From BTUB01 sp964392765 (lineage in GTDB: Bacteria > Babelota > Babeliae > Babelales > Vermiphilaceae): 21,370 nucleotides of DNA. Below, piece after piece: positions 13,717 to 21,321 of this stretch (positions are counted from its first letter, which is position 1; each line of letters begins with the position of its first letter). The position numbers and the translations under genes were made by a program. The notes beneath the pieces were generated by a model, which was given only the letters and a program-made list of their open reading frames with translations, had not been told where the DNA came from and searched no databases. Where the stretch lies: the NCBI GenBank assembly GCA_964392765.1, contig CAYMRF010000021.1, positions 1 through 21,370 of the forward strand. Reading direction: 5' to 3'.

Positions 13717-15297
13717 TTAAAATCCAAATCCGCCTTTAATCCAAATGCCCCATTGGGAAATAGTATTCTTATTCGCTTTAATCTCATGCCGAGGATTAAG
13801 TCCTTCAAATTCAACTTCGCCACCGATTCCTAAGAATGGATTCCCCGCAAAACAACTACATTCATCATCCCAGGTATATCCAAAGCTGCCAAATACTTTA
13901 TGCGTAAAACCGCGGCTTGCTTGCGCTGAGCGCTCATCAATCTGATCATCATTAAAAAATACCGGAGGATTTGGATCTGCTACCAGTGCCTGATCCGCGA
14001 AATTATTGCCCGTTACCGTAGCAGTACTTTGAGTTGCATTGATATTAATACCGGCAACATTTTGAATTCCTTTGAGTGCATAGCGATTGTGCGGGATAGG
14101 TTGGCGATTACTGATCTCTTCGCGTGAACGCAACCATACATTGTAACCCAGATCTGCAACATAACCGCAATATTCATAGCTTGCCATAATTACCGCATCA
14201 ACTTGGATTGCCATGGAGACATCACATGCCAGGGTGGTTACGTTAATTGTAGGAAGGGTAACACCAGTATAATTACCCGCATCATCAAACTCTTTTGCTA
14301 ATACGTATCGCGTACCAAAACCTAAAAAGAAATCATTATTGGGGTCGGCGGGATTAATAAGATCAAATGAGCGAATTTGGCGCGAGTTAAAAAGATGCGT
14401 GATATTTACATCAGAAAAAATATTGATGGTTTGCTCGCCATCGCGTTCCCAAAGAAGCAGATGGCCCGTGAATCCCATTCCTAATTCAGGATGATGGCCA
14501 TTGCCCACCACCGGTTCGAATAGATAAATTGCTTTTGAGCGTGTGCCGGCCGGAATGGAACCGCGAATATTTAATCCGGCATGGCCATTCGGGCAGTTTA
14601 TAAAATTCCATCCGAGTGCCAGTTGGGCTTCAGCAAAACCGTGCGCGCTTTGCGCTCCGGCAATGCGGCCAAATTGCAATGGCTGAGAAACTTGCCCCCA
14701 CGTGAGCCCACCGGCAATTGCTTGCGTAAATGATGTTGCCGGTGCAACTACTGCGCCGGTATCCATATAGAGTGGTGCATAAGGCGCCAGGGGTATTGTT
14801 TGAGGTGCAATCGTTTCATGCAATTCAAATGCCCATTTGGTCCAGACATACGGCACATGCATTCTAAAGTAGAAGTCTTGGTACCCTAAATAGATATCTA
14901 AATCGATAAGGCCAGTTCTAATTTCTGGTTCCATGCGCACGGTGCTTTGGAAGTTTTGCGCTAAGCCAAAATAGTCTGCAAGAATTTGAATTCGATTATC
15001 ACGATTGGTGACCGTGCTTCCCGTGATCACTAAATTATCAAGACCAAAATAATATTCGGCCATACGCTCGCGGCGGAATGAGTGGCTATATTCAGGCGTT
15101 ACTGAAAAGGCGCCATAAAAATCTTGGCAATATTGATTAATGAATCGATGCCACAAGGTTAATTCGCGTGCAGCGTTTACGCTTTGCGAGCGAGGCGCGA
15201 GAAATGATTTGCCGCGTAATGGTTGATTGAAATCGTCATCGTCGCAATGCAGCAGGGCTGCATGAGTGAGGAGTAATATACCTATTATTTTCTTCAT
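13717..15297 (-). CDS. Outer-membrane barrel-like protein, paralogue 1
   Basis: A 526-residue exported protein. I chose the ATG at 15297 (MKKIIGILLLTHAALLHC) because AAGG lies five bases upstream; the ATG at 15315 lies in a palindromic repeat with no such site. Shared blocks with the next two genes include APRSQSVNAARELT after the signal peptide, ILADYFGL, an HVPYVWTKW segment, PAGTRSKAIYLFEPVVGNG, SRQIRSFDL, YNVWLRSREEI and a C-terminal SQWGIWIKGGFGF ending in Phe. Alternating aromatic residues and the terminal Phe suit a beta-barrel recognised by BamA. It is the most divergent and shortest of the three. A function in adhesion or transport is not shown by sequence. Confidence 0.8.
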   Translation of the reverse strand: MKKIIGILLLTHAALLHCDDDDFNQPLRGKSFLAPRSQSVNAARELTLWHRFINQYCQDFYGAFSVTPEYSHSFRRERMAEYYFGLDNLVITGSTVTNRDNRIQILADYFGLAQNFQSTVRMEPEIRTGLIDLDIYLGYQDFYFRMHVPYVWTKWAFELHETIAPQTIPLAPYAPLYMDTGAVVAPATSFTQAIAGGLTWGQVSQPLQFGRIAGAQSAHGFAEAQLALGWNFINCPNGHAGLNIRGSIPAGTRSKAIYLFEPVVGNGHHPELGMGFTGHLLLWERDGEQTINIFSDVNITHLFNSRQIRSFDLINPADPNNDFFLGFGTRYVLAKEFDDAGNYTGVTLPTINVTTLACDVSMAIQVDAVIMASYEYCGYVADLGYNVWLRSREEISNRQPIPHNRYALKGIQNVAGININATQSTATVTGNNFADQALVADPNPPVFFNDDQIDERSAQASRGFTHKVFGSFGYTWDDECSCFAGNPFLGIGGEVEFEGLNPRHEIKANKNTISQWGIWIKGGFGF

Positions 15298-15314
15298 AGT
15301 TACCTTTTTTGGCA

Positions 15315-15353
15315 TTTCTCGACTCGCATTTTATGCTCGCTCGAAACGAACGG
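15315..15353. repeat. Palindromic repeat with GCAT-TTT-ATGC tip
   Basis: Tip GCAT-TTT-ATGC (15326-15336) lies between TCTCGACTC and TCGCTCGAAACGAACGG. It is located just upstream of barrel paralogue 1. Confidence 0.75.
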
Positions 15354-15374
15354 AAACGGTGAATCGATATTTAA

Positions 15375-15427
15375 GGCCGTTCGTGGTGAGGGCCGAACAA
15401 AGTGAGGCGACTCGAATCCATACGGCC
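15375..15427. repeat. Palindromic repeat with degenerate tip
   Basis: Outer arms GGCCGT (15375-15380) and ACGGCC (15422-15427) are complementary. The left arm continues TCGTGGTGAG and the right arm contains GACTCGAA. The centre GCC-GAACAAAGTGA-GGC has only a 3-bp stem, so this copy looks decayed or differently built. Confidence 0.7.
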
Positions 15428-15457
15428 ATTAATTTATATGATTTCAATTTATTTTAT

Positions 15458-15501
15458 ATGGTTCGATAACGATTGCTTTGCAATCTACTCACCACGAACG
15501 G
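15458..15501. repeat. Palindromic repeat with GATTGC-TTT-GCAATC tip
   Basis: Arms ATGGTTCGATAAC and TACTCACCACGAACGG are identical to those at 8842-8885. The tip GATTGC-TTT-GCAATC (15471-15485) differs from GCTCAC-TTT-GTGAGC but is again perfectly self-complementary with a TTT loop. Confidence 0.9.
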
Positions 15502-15516
15502 AACAAATAATTCCTA

Positions 15517-15552
15517 TTCATCCTGAGGAATGCGTCAGCATGTCTCGAAGGA
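15517..15552. repeat. Palindromic repeat abutting the stop of barrel paralogue 2
   Basis: Arm TTCATCCTGAGGA, tip ATGC-GTCA-GCAT (15530-15541), arm GTCTCGAAGGA. It ends at the stop codon of the 620-residue barrel gene, as the unit at 13680 does for paralogue 1. Confidence 0.85.
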
Positions 15553-17415
15553 TTAATTAAATGCAAATCCACCTTTAATCCAAAGTCCCCATTGCGAGAA
15601 TGCAGTTGTTTGGCATGAGTTATCAAAATCAGGAGCCGAGCATTCACCGCTGCCATGATGCGCTAATTCAATAAAGCCGCCGGCGCCTAAATACGGAACC
15701 CAGTCACAGTCGCATGCATCCCAATTGTAATTTACGTGTGCAAAAATTCGATTTGAAAGCCCTTTGGTTTCTGCTGCTTCCAGATCAATTTGAGTTGCTC
15801 TAATAAGCACCGGATTTAATGTGCTGCGCTGCTGGCTGCCTGTTCCAAAACTATCCGTTGGTAAGATTACAATCTCATTTGAGTTCTGAGCGGGGCCAGT
15901 ATTAGAAACCATCGCCCATTTTGGATCAGAGAGATCAATTCCCGGATTTTGATTTTGGCTTGGATTATAAGGCGTGCCAATAGGAGTATTAGTTCCTGAG
16001 TGAATATCGGCTAAACTTTCGGTTGCAGAAAGCGGAATTGGTTGGCCGGGCACTACTCCAGGGGGAAGATTCACTGCGCCTTGCGCTACGAATCCGTATG
16101 TGCGTGCATCCCCTTTTAAAGCAAAATTGGTGTTGCCATCAAAGGGTATTGCGCAGGTTTGGCAGATAGGAGTAATTTTTTCGCAGGTGCGTGCCCAGTA
16201 GTTGTAACCAATGTCAAAATCCCATTGGCACCATTGCACATACAGCATCACGCTTGCATCAAATTGTGCGGCCATGCGGACGTTCACATTAAAGGTGGAT
16301 ATGTTTGCTAGGGGCAAATAAAGATTTTGAAATTGCGCCGTTGGGGCAACGCTGCCGGCTGCGGTGCCTTGAGCCGGATTTAAGAATAAATTAGTTACGG
16401 GAGTTCCCAAACGCTCAACCAGCATATAGCGGCTCATTGGCTTATCAACCAGATCAAACGTGCGTAATTGGCGTGAGCCAAACAGCGTTGAAAGATTAGC
16501 AAGGCCATATAAACCTAAATAGCGATCAGTGCATTCATCAATAAAAAGTAAGTAATGGAAGCTTGCGCCAATTCCTAATTCCCAGTGGTGCGCGTTACCT
16601 ACGATTGGTTCAAATAGAAATTCACCTTCGGGGCGATTTCCTGCAGGGGCGCTTGTTCTTATGTTAAGACCAAAATGATGGGCATCTGATTGCAAGAAGT
16701 TCCACCCAAATACTGCTTGAATATCTGATAAGCGTGTTTTGCTGTGCTTGCGCTTTACCATTTTTGCTTTTTCGAGCGGATTAAAAAATATGTTAGCACC
16801 TAAATTAGGGGTGCCAAAACCAGAAGCAAATGAAGAAAAATCGGTTACTAATGATGAGCGTGGAACGGCCGTTGGCCCAAAATAGCCCGGATCATATCCA
16901 TTAACGCCTGGTTGTAAAACTTCTTCACTAAAATTAAGATTCCAACGGGTATAAACTATAGGCGCATGAATCCAGAAATAAAGACCATCACACCATTCAT
17001 CAAGGCCTAAATAAAAACTAATGTCAAAAATAAAGTTATCTACTCGCGGATCAAAAGTGATTTTGCTTTTGAAATCGGTTGGCAATCCAAAATAATCTGC
17101 AAGCCAATCGGTTGCATCACGATCGCCGGATTGGCTTCCGGAAATTTGTATAAATGGCTTGGTATCTTGAATTATATCAGCGCCAAAAAGTGTGCGATTT
17201 ATATCATTTGAGCGTATTGAGCGTTCATATTCAAAAGTAAATGCCCAACAGCCATAGAGTTGTTCTTGATCGTATAAATTAATATAGCGCGTTACGCCGA
17301 CCATATCGCGCGCTGAATCTACGCTTTGCGAACGAGGAATTATAATGGGAACAACGGCAGATAACTGCACAGTTATTGTAGAGAGGAGTAGTAGCTTTTT
17401 GAGCATGTGCTTCAT
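15553..17415 (-). CDS. Outer-membrane barrel-like protein, paralogue 2
   Basis: A 620-residue exported protein. The ATG at 17415 (MKHMLKKLLLLSTITVQLSA) is preferred: AAGGA lies five bases upstream, and the longer frame to 17502 runs through a palindromic repeat. After the signal peptide come IPRSQSVDSARDMVG and INLYDQEQLYG. Strongly shared blocks with paralogue 3 are DWLADYFGL, SRYMLVERLGTPVTNL, YNYWARTCEKI, FALKGDARTYGFVA and SATESLADIHSGTN. The C-terminus reads SQWGLWIKGGFAFN. It is rich in aromatic residues in alternating pattern, with scattered Cys pairs (CDCDW, CQTC), consistent with an outer-membrane beta-barrel plus disulfides. Paralogues 2 and 3 are closer to each other than to 1. Confidence 0.82.
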   Translation of the reverse strand: MKHMLKKLLLLSTITVQLSAVVPIIIPRSQSVDSARDMVGVTRYINLYDQEQLYGCWAFTFEYERSIRSNDINRTLFGADIIQDTKPFIQISGSQSGDRDATDWLADYFGLPTDFKSKITFDPRVDNFIFDISFYLGLDEWCDGLYFWIHAPIVYTRWNLNFSEEVLQPGVNGYDPGYFGPTAVPRSSLVTDFSSFASGFGTPNLGANIFFNPLEKAKMVKRKHSKTRLSDIQAVFGWNFLQSDAHHFGLNIRTSAPAGNRPEGEFLFEPIVGNAHHWELGIGASFHYLLFIDECTDRYLGLYGLANLSTLFGSRQLRTFDLVDKPMSRYMLVERLGTPVTNLFLNPAQGTAAGSVAPTAQFQNLYLPLANISTFNVNVRMAAQFDASVMLYVQWCQWDFDIGYNYWARTCEKITPICQTCAIPFDGNTNFALKGDARTYGFVAQGAVNLPPGVVPGQPIPLSATESLADIHSGTNTPIGTPYNPSQNQNPGIDLSDPKWAMVSNTGPAQNSNEIVILPTDSFGTGSQQRSTLNPVLIRATQIDLEAAETKGLSNRIFAHVNYNWDACDCDWVPYLGAGGFIELAHHGSGECSAPDFDNSCQTTAFSQWGLWIKGGFAFN

Positions 17416-17438
17416 AGGTATCCTTTTTAAACACACAC

Positions 17439-17474
17439 ATCCTGAGTAGCACCGAAGGTGCATATCGAAGGACG
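17439..17474. repeat. Palindromic repeat in the leader of barrel paralogue 2
   Basis: Arm ATCCTGAGTA, tip GCACC-GAA-GGTGC (17449-17461), arm ATATCGAAGGA. It lies between the candidate promoter and the ribosome binding site, so the mRNA leader should carry this hairpin. Confidence 0.85.
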
Positions 17475-17508
17475 TGTAGGTGGTTAGATGATCTTGCTTC
17501 ACCCTGAT

Positions 17509-17537
17509 ACTATACCGCTCATTTTAAAGGTTGAGAA
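17509..17537 (-). promoter_or_regulatory. Candidate promoter for barrel paralogue 2
   Basis: On the minus strand TTCTCA (17532-17537) and TATAGT (17509-17514) are 17 bases apart. Transcription would start near 17502, giving a leader of about 87 bases that contains the palindromic repeat at 17439. Confidence 0.4.
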
Positions 17538-17572
17538 GAAATAATTTGGGCTTAGTGTTACCTAAGCCCAAA
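17535..17572 (-). terminator. Intrinsic terminator after barrel paralogue 3
   Basis: TTTGGGCTTAG (17545-17555) and CTAAGCCCAAA (17562-17572) form an 11-bp perfect stem with loop TGTTAC. On the minus strand it is followed by TTATTTCTTC, a T-rich tract. It begins about 25 bases after the paralogue 3 stop. Confidence 0.75.
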
Positions 17573-17596
17573 ACTACTCTATAAAATTATTAAAAA

Positions 17597-19474
17597 TTAG
17601 CTCCAGAATATTCCGCCTTTAATCCAAACGCCCCACTCAGAAAGATTGCAACGTTGGCAACTCTTGCAAGAAGAGCATCCTACTAATTGTGAATTTACAT
17701 TCACCGAGCAATTGGTACCATTTGCGCATGCTGGCTCACCATGGCGAGGGCCAAATTCTGCTTTGCCTCCCACTCCGATGAAAGGCACAATATCTTCACA
17801 TTCGCACCAAGAATAGCTCAAATGAGCAAATATTTTATGAGACATGCCACTTGTGCGTGCACCATTAAAATCGATGCTGGCGTTTGATAAGAAAACTGGA
17901 TCATTAGAAGTTTGAAGTTGGAAAAGTGGTCCTGTTGGATCGCCTGGAGCAACTACTAACTGATCCAAGCTACTTGCATTGTTAGTAAAGAATGCATATT
18001 GCGGATTATCCACGCCTGCATTTAAATCGCTGTTAAGAGGCGCATTAGTTCCGCTGGTAATAGTAGCTTCACTTTGCGTTGCAGAAAGAGCAATCGGAGT
18101 TCCTGGTGCAGGTGGATTGGTTGTCGCTCCGGTTGCTACGAATCCATACACACGCGCATCACCTTTGAGGGCCCAAACATTGCCCGATTCTAAACGAGTG
18201 GGACCTGCTTGCTTACGCAAAGAGATTTTCTCGCAGCTGCGTGCCCAGAAATTATAGCCCACATCAACGGATAATCCGCAGGCAGAATAATTAAAATCAG
18301 CAGTAACATCTGCTTGAATACCACTACTCACGTTTACTCTGAGGGTAGTTAAATTTGCAACAGGCGCATAGGCATTTTTAAATTGTGCATCAGGCACGGT
18401 TGCACCCGTTATGCTTCCTTGCGTAGGTGCTGCCCATAAATTGGTAACGGGTGTTCCTAATCTTTCTGCCAACATGTAGCGGCTGTTTGGTTTGCCTTTC
18501 AAATCAAAAGTACGCGTTTGAGTAGCCCTGCATTGATGAGTGAAATTACCAATCACGTAAAGCCCGAATGAACTTTCTTCATCGCATGAACGCCAGAACG
18601 TGTAACTTCCCATTAAGCCAGCACCTACTTCCCAATGTTTGCCGTTCCCGCAAATTGGCTCAAAAGCAAAAACTCCTTTAGGAGAATTTCCCGTGGGTGC
18701 ATAAAAGCGGAAATTAACGCCTAAATAATAATCTTGGCACATGATAAAGTTGTACCCAAGAGCAAATTGAATTTCTGCGAGTGCTGATTTTGTTAAACGA
18801 GTTTGTTCTAAGCGTGCAAATTCAAGCGGTTCAAAGGTAACGCCATCGGGCAGGGTAGGAAAGTCGCGATCAGAAAAAAAGTTAGCAGCTTGTTCCACTA
18901 AGTTATTAGAAGTAACTGCCGATGGAGCAAAATAACCCGCAGAATATCCATTCAATGCGAGTGAATTATTTACTTCTTCAAAGAAATTGAGATCCCATTT
19001 AGTCATCACCAATGGTGCATGAACCCATAAATAAAGGCCTTCTAGCCATTCATCAAGCCCTACATATACACCAAAATCTAAAATAAGATTACTCACGCGC
19101 GGTTTGAAAAATAATCTACTTTGATACGTGGTGGATAAACCAAAGTAATCGGCAAGCCAATCATTAGGGCTGCGATTAGGAACTTGGCTTCCGCTTATAC
19201 CGATTGATAACGCATCAGCATCATTGAGCGAGGGAGTGAATGCACCAAATAAGCAGTGAGCGAGTGCATCAGAATCAAAAGAACGCGTTCCTTCTAACGT
19301 TGCGTAGCCGGTAATATAGAGGTTTTCCATATCATATAAATTAATTTTATCGGTGAGGCCTACCAGGTCTCGTGCCGAATCGGTGGCTTGCGAACGAATG
19401 CTAATATAGGGAACATTGGCATTGAGAATGGGAGTACAAAGAAATAACAACGCTGTAAGAATAATGCGTTTCAT
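17597..19474 (-). CDS. Outer-membrane barrel-like protein, paralogue 3
   Basis: A 625-residue exported protein. The start MKRIILTALLFLCTPILNA is a signal peptide, and AAAGGAG lies eight bases before the ATG. The mature N-terminus reads ISIRSQATDSARDLVG and INLYDMENLYITGY. Blocks shared with paralogue 2 include DWLADYFGL, SRYMLAERLGTPVTNL, YNFWARSCEKI, ALKGDARVYGFVA and SATQSEATITSGTN. The end is LSEWGVWIKGGIFWS. A Cys-rich stretch near the C-terminus (GCSSCKSCQRC) is absent from the other two and could form disulfides or bind metal. It is the first gene of the minus-strand exported block and has its own terminator. The role is unknown; barrel topology is inferred from composition and the terminal motif. 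Confidence 0.82.
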   Translation of the reverse strand: MKRIILTALLFLCTPILNANVPYISIRSQATDSARDLVGLTDKINLYDMENLYITGYATLEGTRSFDSDALAHCLFGAFTPSLNDADALSIGISGSQVPNRSPNDWLADYFGLSTTYQSRLFFKPRVSNLILDFGVYVGLDEWLEGLYLWVHAPLVMTKWDLNFFEEVNNSLALNGYSAGYFAPSAVTSNNLVEQAANFFSDRDFPTLPDGVTFEPLEFARLEQTRLTKSALAEIQFALGYNFIMCQDYYLGVNFRFYAPTGNSPKGVFAFEPICGNGKHWEVGAGLMGSYTFWRSCDEESSFGLYVIGNFTHQCRATQTRTFDLKGKPNSRYMLAERLGTPVTNLWAAPTQGSITGATVPDAQFKNAYAPVANLTTLRVNVSSGIQADVTADFNYSACGLSVDVGYNFWARSCEKISLRKQAGPTRLESGNVWALKGDARVYGFVATGATTNPPAPGTPIALSATQSEATITSGTNAPLNSDLNAGVDNPQYAFFTNNASSLDQLVVAPGDPTGPLFQLQTSNDPVFLSNASIDFNGARTSGMSHKIFAHLSYSWCECEDIVPFIGVGGKAEFGPRHGEPACANGTNCSVNVNSQLVGCSSCKSCQRCNLSEWGVWIKGGIFWS

Positions 19475-19512
19475 GATACCGCTCCTTTATTTTAAAATAT
19501 GCTTCGTACTGA

Positions 19513-19541
19513 ATATTCATAAATTCGAGTTGATAAGTCAA
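19513..19541 (-). promoter_or_regulatory. Candidate promoter for barrel paralogue 3
   Basis: On the minus strand TTGACT (19536-19541) matches the -35 consensus at five of six positions. Seventeen bases later lies GAATAT (19513-19518), a weaker -10. The spacer between the two genes offers no better pair. Confidence 0.35.
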
Positions 19542-19588
19542 TTAAATGCTCAGTTTAAAGAATATGTATTGTAATGAAGAGAATACTT

Positions 19589-20413
19589 TTATCGCTCTTG
19601 AATCATTTTATATAAAAGAGTGAATGCAATTACTTCTATGATGCTTACTGTTGATACAAAATATAAAATAATGAAAGAAATCACATAATTATCTGCCATT
19701 GATTGCATGGGTTCAATTACAATTTTTTGATACAAAAAGTAACCAATTAAAGCGAATACAATGAACAATAGTTCGATACCTAAATCCATGCTTATAATAT
19801 TAGTGAGATTGGCCTTAAAATAATTAAAAGATTTAAACAGTGCTTCTTTTAGATTAAGTGATTCGAACGTAATTATTGGTATGAGGAATACAGTACTTAA
19901 TTGCCATATAAAATACATTAAATTGCCTAGTATCGCGAACTTATAACAAATGAATAAAACGATTACTTCAATCCCCGCATAGATGATAAAGTATTTGGAT
20001 CTTCCAAAAGCATTCCTAAAGCTTTTTGAGTAAGATTGATTTTGCTTTGTATATTTTTGAAAGGCATAGTAGGCAACAGCACTGCTTATAATAAACATTA
20101 AGAATAATTCTACCCATAGAAGCAGTGTCATGAAAATTGTTTGTGAAGTATTTATGGGCGAAGACTCGGTTATAATTTCGAATAAGTTTAAACCAGCCAG
20201 GTATTCAGATAGTATTGCTGATAATTTTAATCTTACATTTAAATGGCCTATTAAAAAAAAGGTGATGAATTGTAGTATGGTAAGAGATAAGCAAAAGATA
20301 AAATAATGCTTGTGTTCAAAAACGGCCACTTTGGAAGCATTTTTAAGTAACGTAATAGCAATTCGAAATGATTTGAAAAAATTAAAGCGACCAAATTTTA
20401 ACATTCTTAGCAT
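19589..20413 (-). CDS. Polytopic membrane protein of unknown function (DUF6159-like)
   Basis: A 274-residue protein with about six hydrophobic segments, at roughly 38-56, 93-117, 146-164, 166-182, 209-226 and 240-268. Between them lie basic, Lys- and Phe-rich loops, for example FKSFRIAITLLKNASK near the N-terminus and LKEALFKSFNYFKANL in the middle. This resembles DUF6159-type membrane proteins, but no motif proves it. There is no signal peptide and no catalytic signature. Neither ATG 20413 nor ATG 20404 has a clear Shine-Dalgarno sequence. It is divergent from the UppP-like gene, 80 bases away, and is not part of the exported block. Confidence 0.7.
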   Translation of the reverse strand: MLRMLKFGRFNFFKSFRIAITLLKNASKVAVFEHKHYFIFCLSLTILQFITFFLIGHLNVRLKLSAILSEYLAGLNLFEIITESSPINTSQTIFMTLLLWVELFLMFIISSAVAYYAFQKYTKQNQSYSKSFRNAFGRSKYFIIYAGIEVIVLFICYKFAILGNLMYFIWQLSTVFLIPIITFESLNLKEALFKSFNYFKANLTNIISMDLGIELLFIVFALIGYFLYQKIVIEPMQSMADNYVISFIILYFVSTVSIIEVIAFTLLYKMIQER

Positions 20414-20493
20414 ATTAACTTATATTTAATAGGTGAAATATTATTTTATTTTTAGTATGAGTAAAAAATTTAGCGGAAGGCAATGAAAAGCGC

Positions 20494-21321
20494 ATGTATT
20501 TATATTTTTGGATTGCCACTCAAATCATTATCGAGATGCTTCCCATCAGCAGCTCCGGGCATTTAACAGTATTAGAACTCTTTTTAAAAAAACATGCATC
20601 GTTTGATATTAAACAATACTTTGATAAGTCTACGTTGCAATCATTCTATTATTTCTTACACGGGCCAACATTATTGATAATCTGCGGATTTTTCTTTGCA
20701 CAATGGTGGCAACTCCTATTTACCCCCCAAGGCATAGCTTGGCATCTGGTTTTTTATGTACTAATTGCAGATCTTATTACGTTTTTAATCTATTTGTTGT
20801 TTCAAAAATATAAAATACAATTTTCATTGGGTTTGGGTTTTTTAATTACTACTGCGGCACTTTTTTCTACCGCATGGTGTTCATGTTCAAAACCATTAGA
20901 ATTATTTAGTTTTTCTGATGCCATAATTTTAGGTTTTGCCCAAGGATTAGCACTTTTACCCGGAATTTCTCGTTTAGCATTGAGTACCAGTATTGCATGT
21001 TTGCTGGGCTTTGCTTTACCCAATGCGTTTCTTATCGCATGGACCATAGCAGTTCCTCTTATGGCTGCTGCATTCTTAAAAAGTCTTAAGGATCTGCACG
21101 AAACTCGTGCCTTAAGGCAAGTATTGAATCTGCGTATGGCGTTAGTTATGCTGAGCAGTAGTGGTATAAGTGTGGCGATCATGGGTATTCTCATGCGCAT
21201 GGTTCAAAATAATAGTTTTTACTTCTTTGGTTTCTATATGCTTGTGCCCCTTATAGTATTGGTAAAAATTTGCTCGGGGGAGAAAGGTGATGTTAGGGAT
21301 ACTCCAAAAAGCAGCAACTAA
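20494..21321 (+). CDS. uppP: Undecaprenyl-diphosphatase-like protein (UppP/BacA family)
   Basis: UppP removes a phosphate from undecaprenyl diphosphate on the outer face of the inner membrane, recycling the lipid carrier of cell-wall and polysaccharide synthesis. The 275-residue, highly hydrophobic protein has both family motifs. The first is QIIIEMLPISSSGHL (10-24), keeping Glu14 and the serines but with Ile for the usual Gly after Gln. The second is LLPGISRLALSTS (154-166), keeping Arg160 but with Leu-Ala for the usual Ser-Gly. Length is normal. GGAAGG (20475-20480) lies 13 bases before the ATG, rather far; an ATG at 20483 is in another frame. Because of the altered second motif, a divergent paralogue with changed activity is possible. 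Confidence 0.8.
   Translation: MYLYFWIATQIIIEMLPISSSGHLTVLELFLKKHASFDIKQYFDKSTLQSFYYFLHGPTLLIICGFFFAQWWQLLFTPQGIAWHLVFYVLIADLITFLIYLLFQKYKIQFSLGLGFLITTAALFSTAWCSCSKPLELFSFSDAIILGFAQGLALLPGISRLALSTSIACLLGFALPNAFLIAWTIAVPLMAAAFLKSLKDLHETRALRQVLNLRMALVMLSSSGISVAIMGILMRMVQNNSFYFFGFYMLVPLIVLVKICSGEKGDVRDTPKSSN

Noticed and set aside
13620..13823. Minus-strand frame across the 3' end of barrel paralogue 1
   Set aside because: It is an out-of-frame shadow of the barrel gene continuing into two repeats.
17416..17502. Upstream extension of barrel paralogue 2
   Set aside because: It would begin at the predicted transcription start, passes through a palindromic repeat and puts 29 residues before a proper signal peptide.
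20802..21200. 132-codon minus-strand frame inside uppP
   Set aside because: Antisense shadow of a clear UppP-like gene with no domain of its own.
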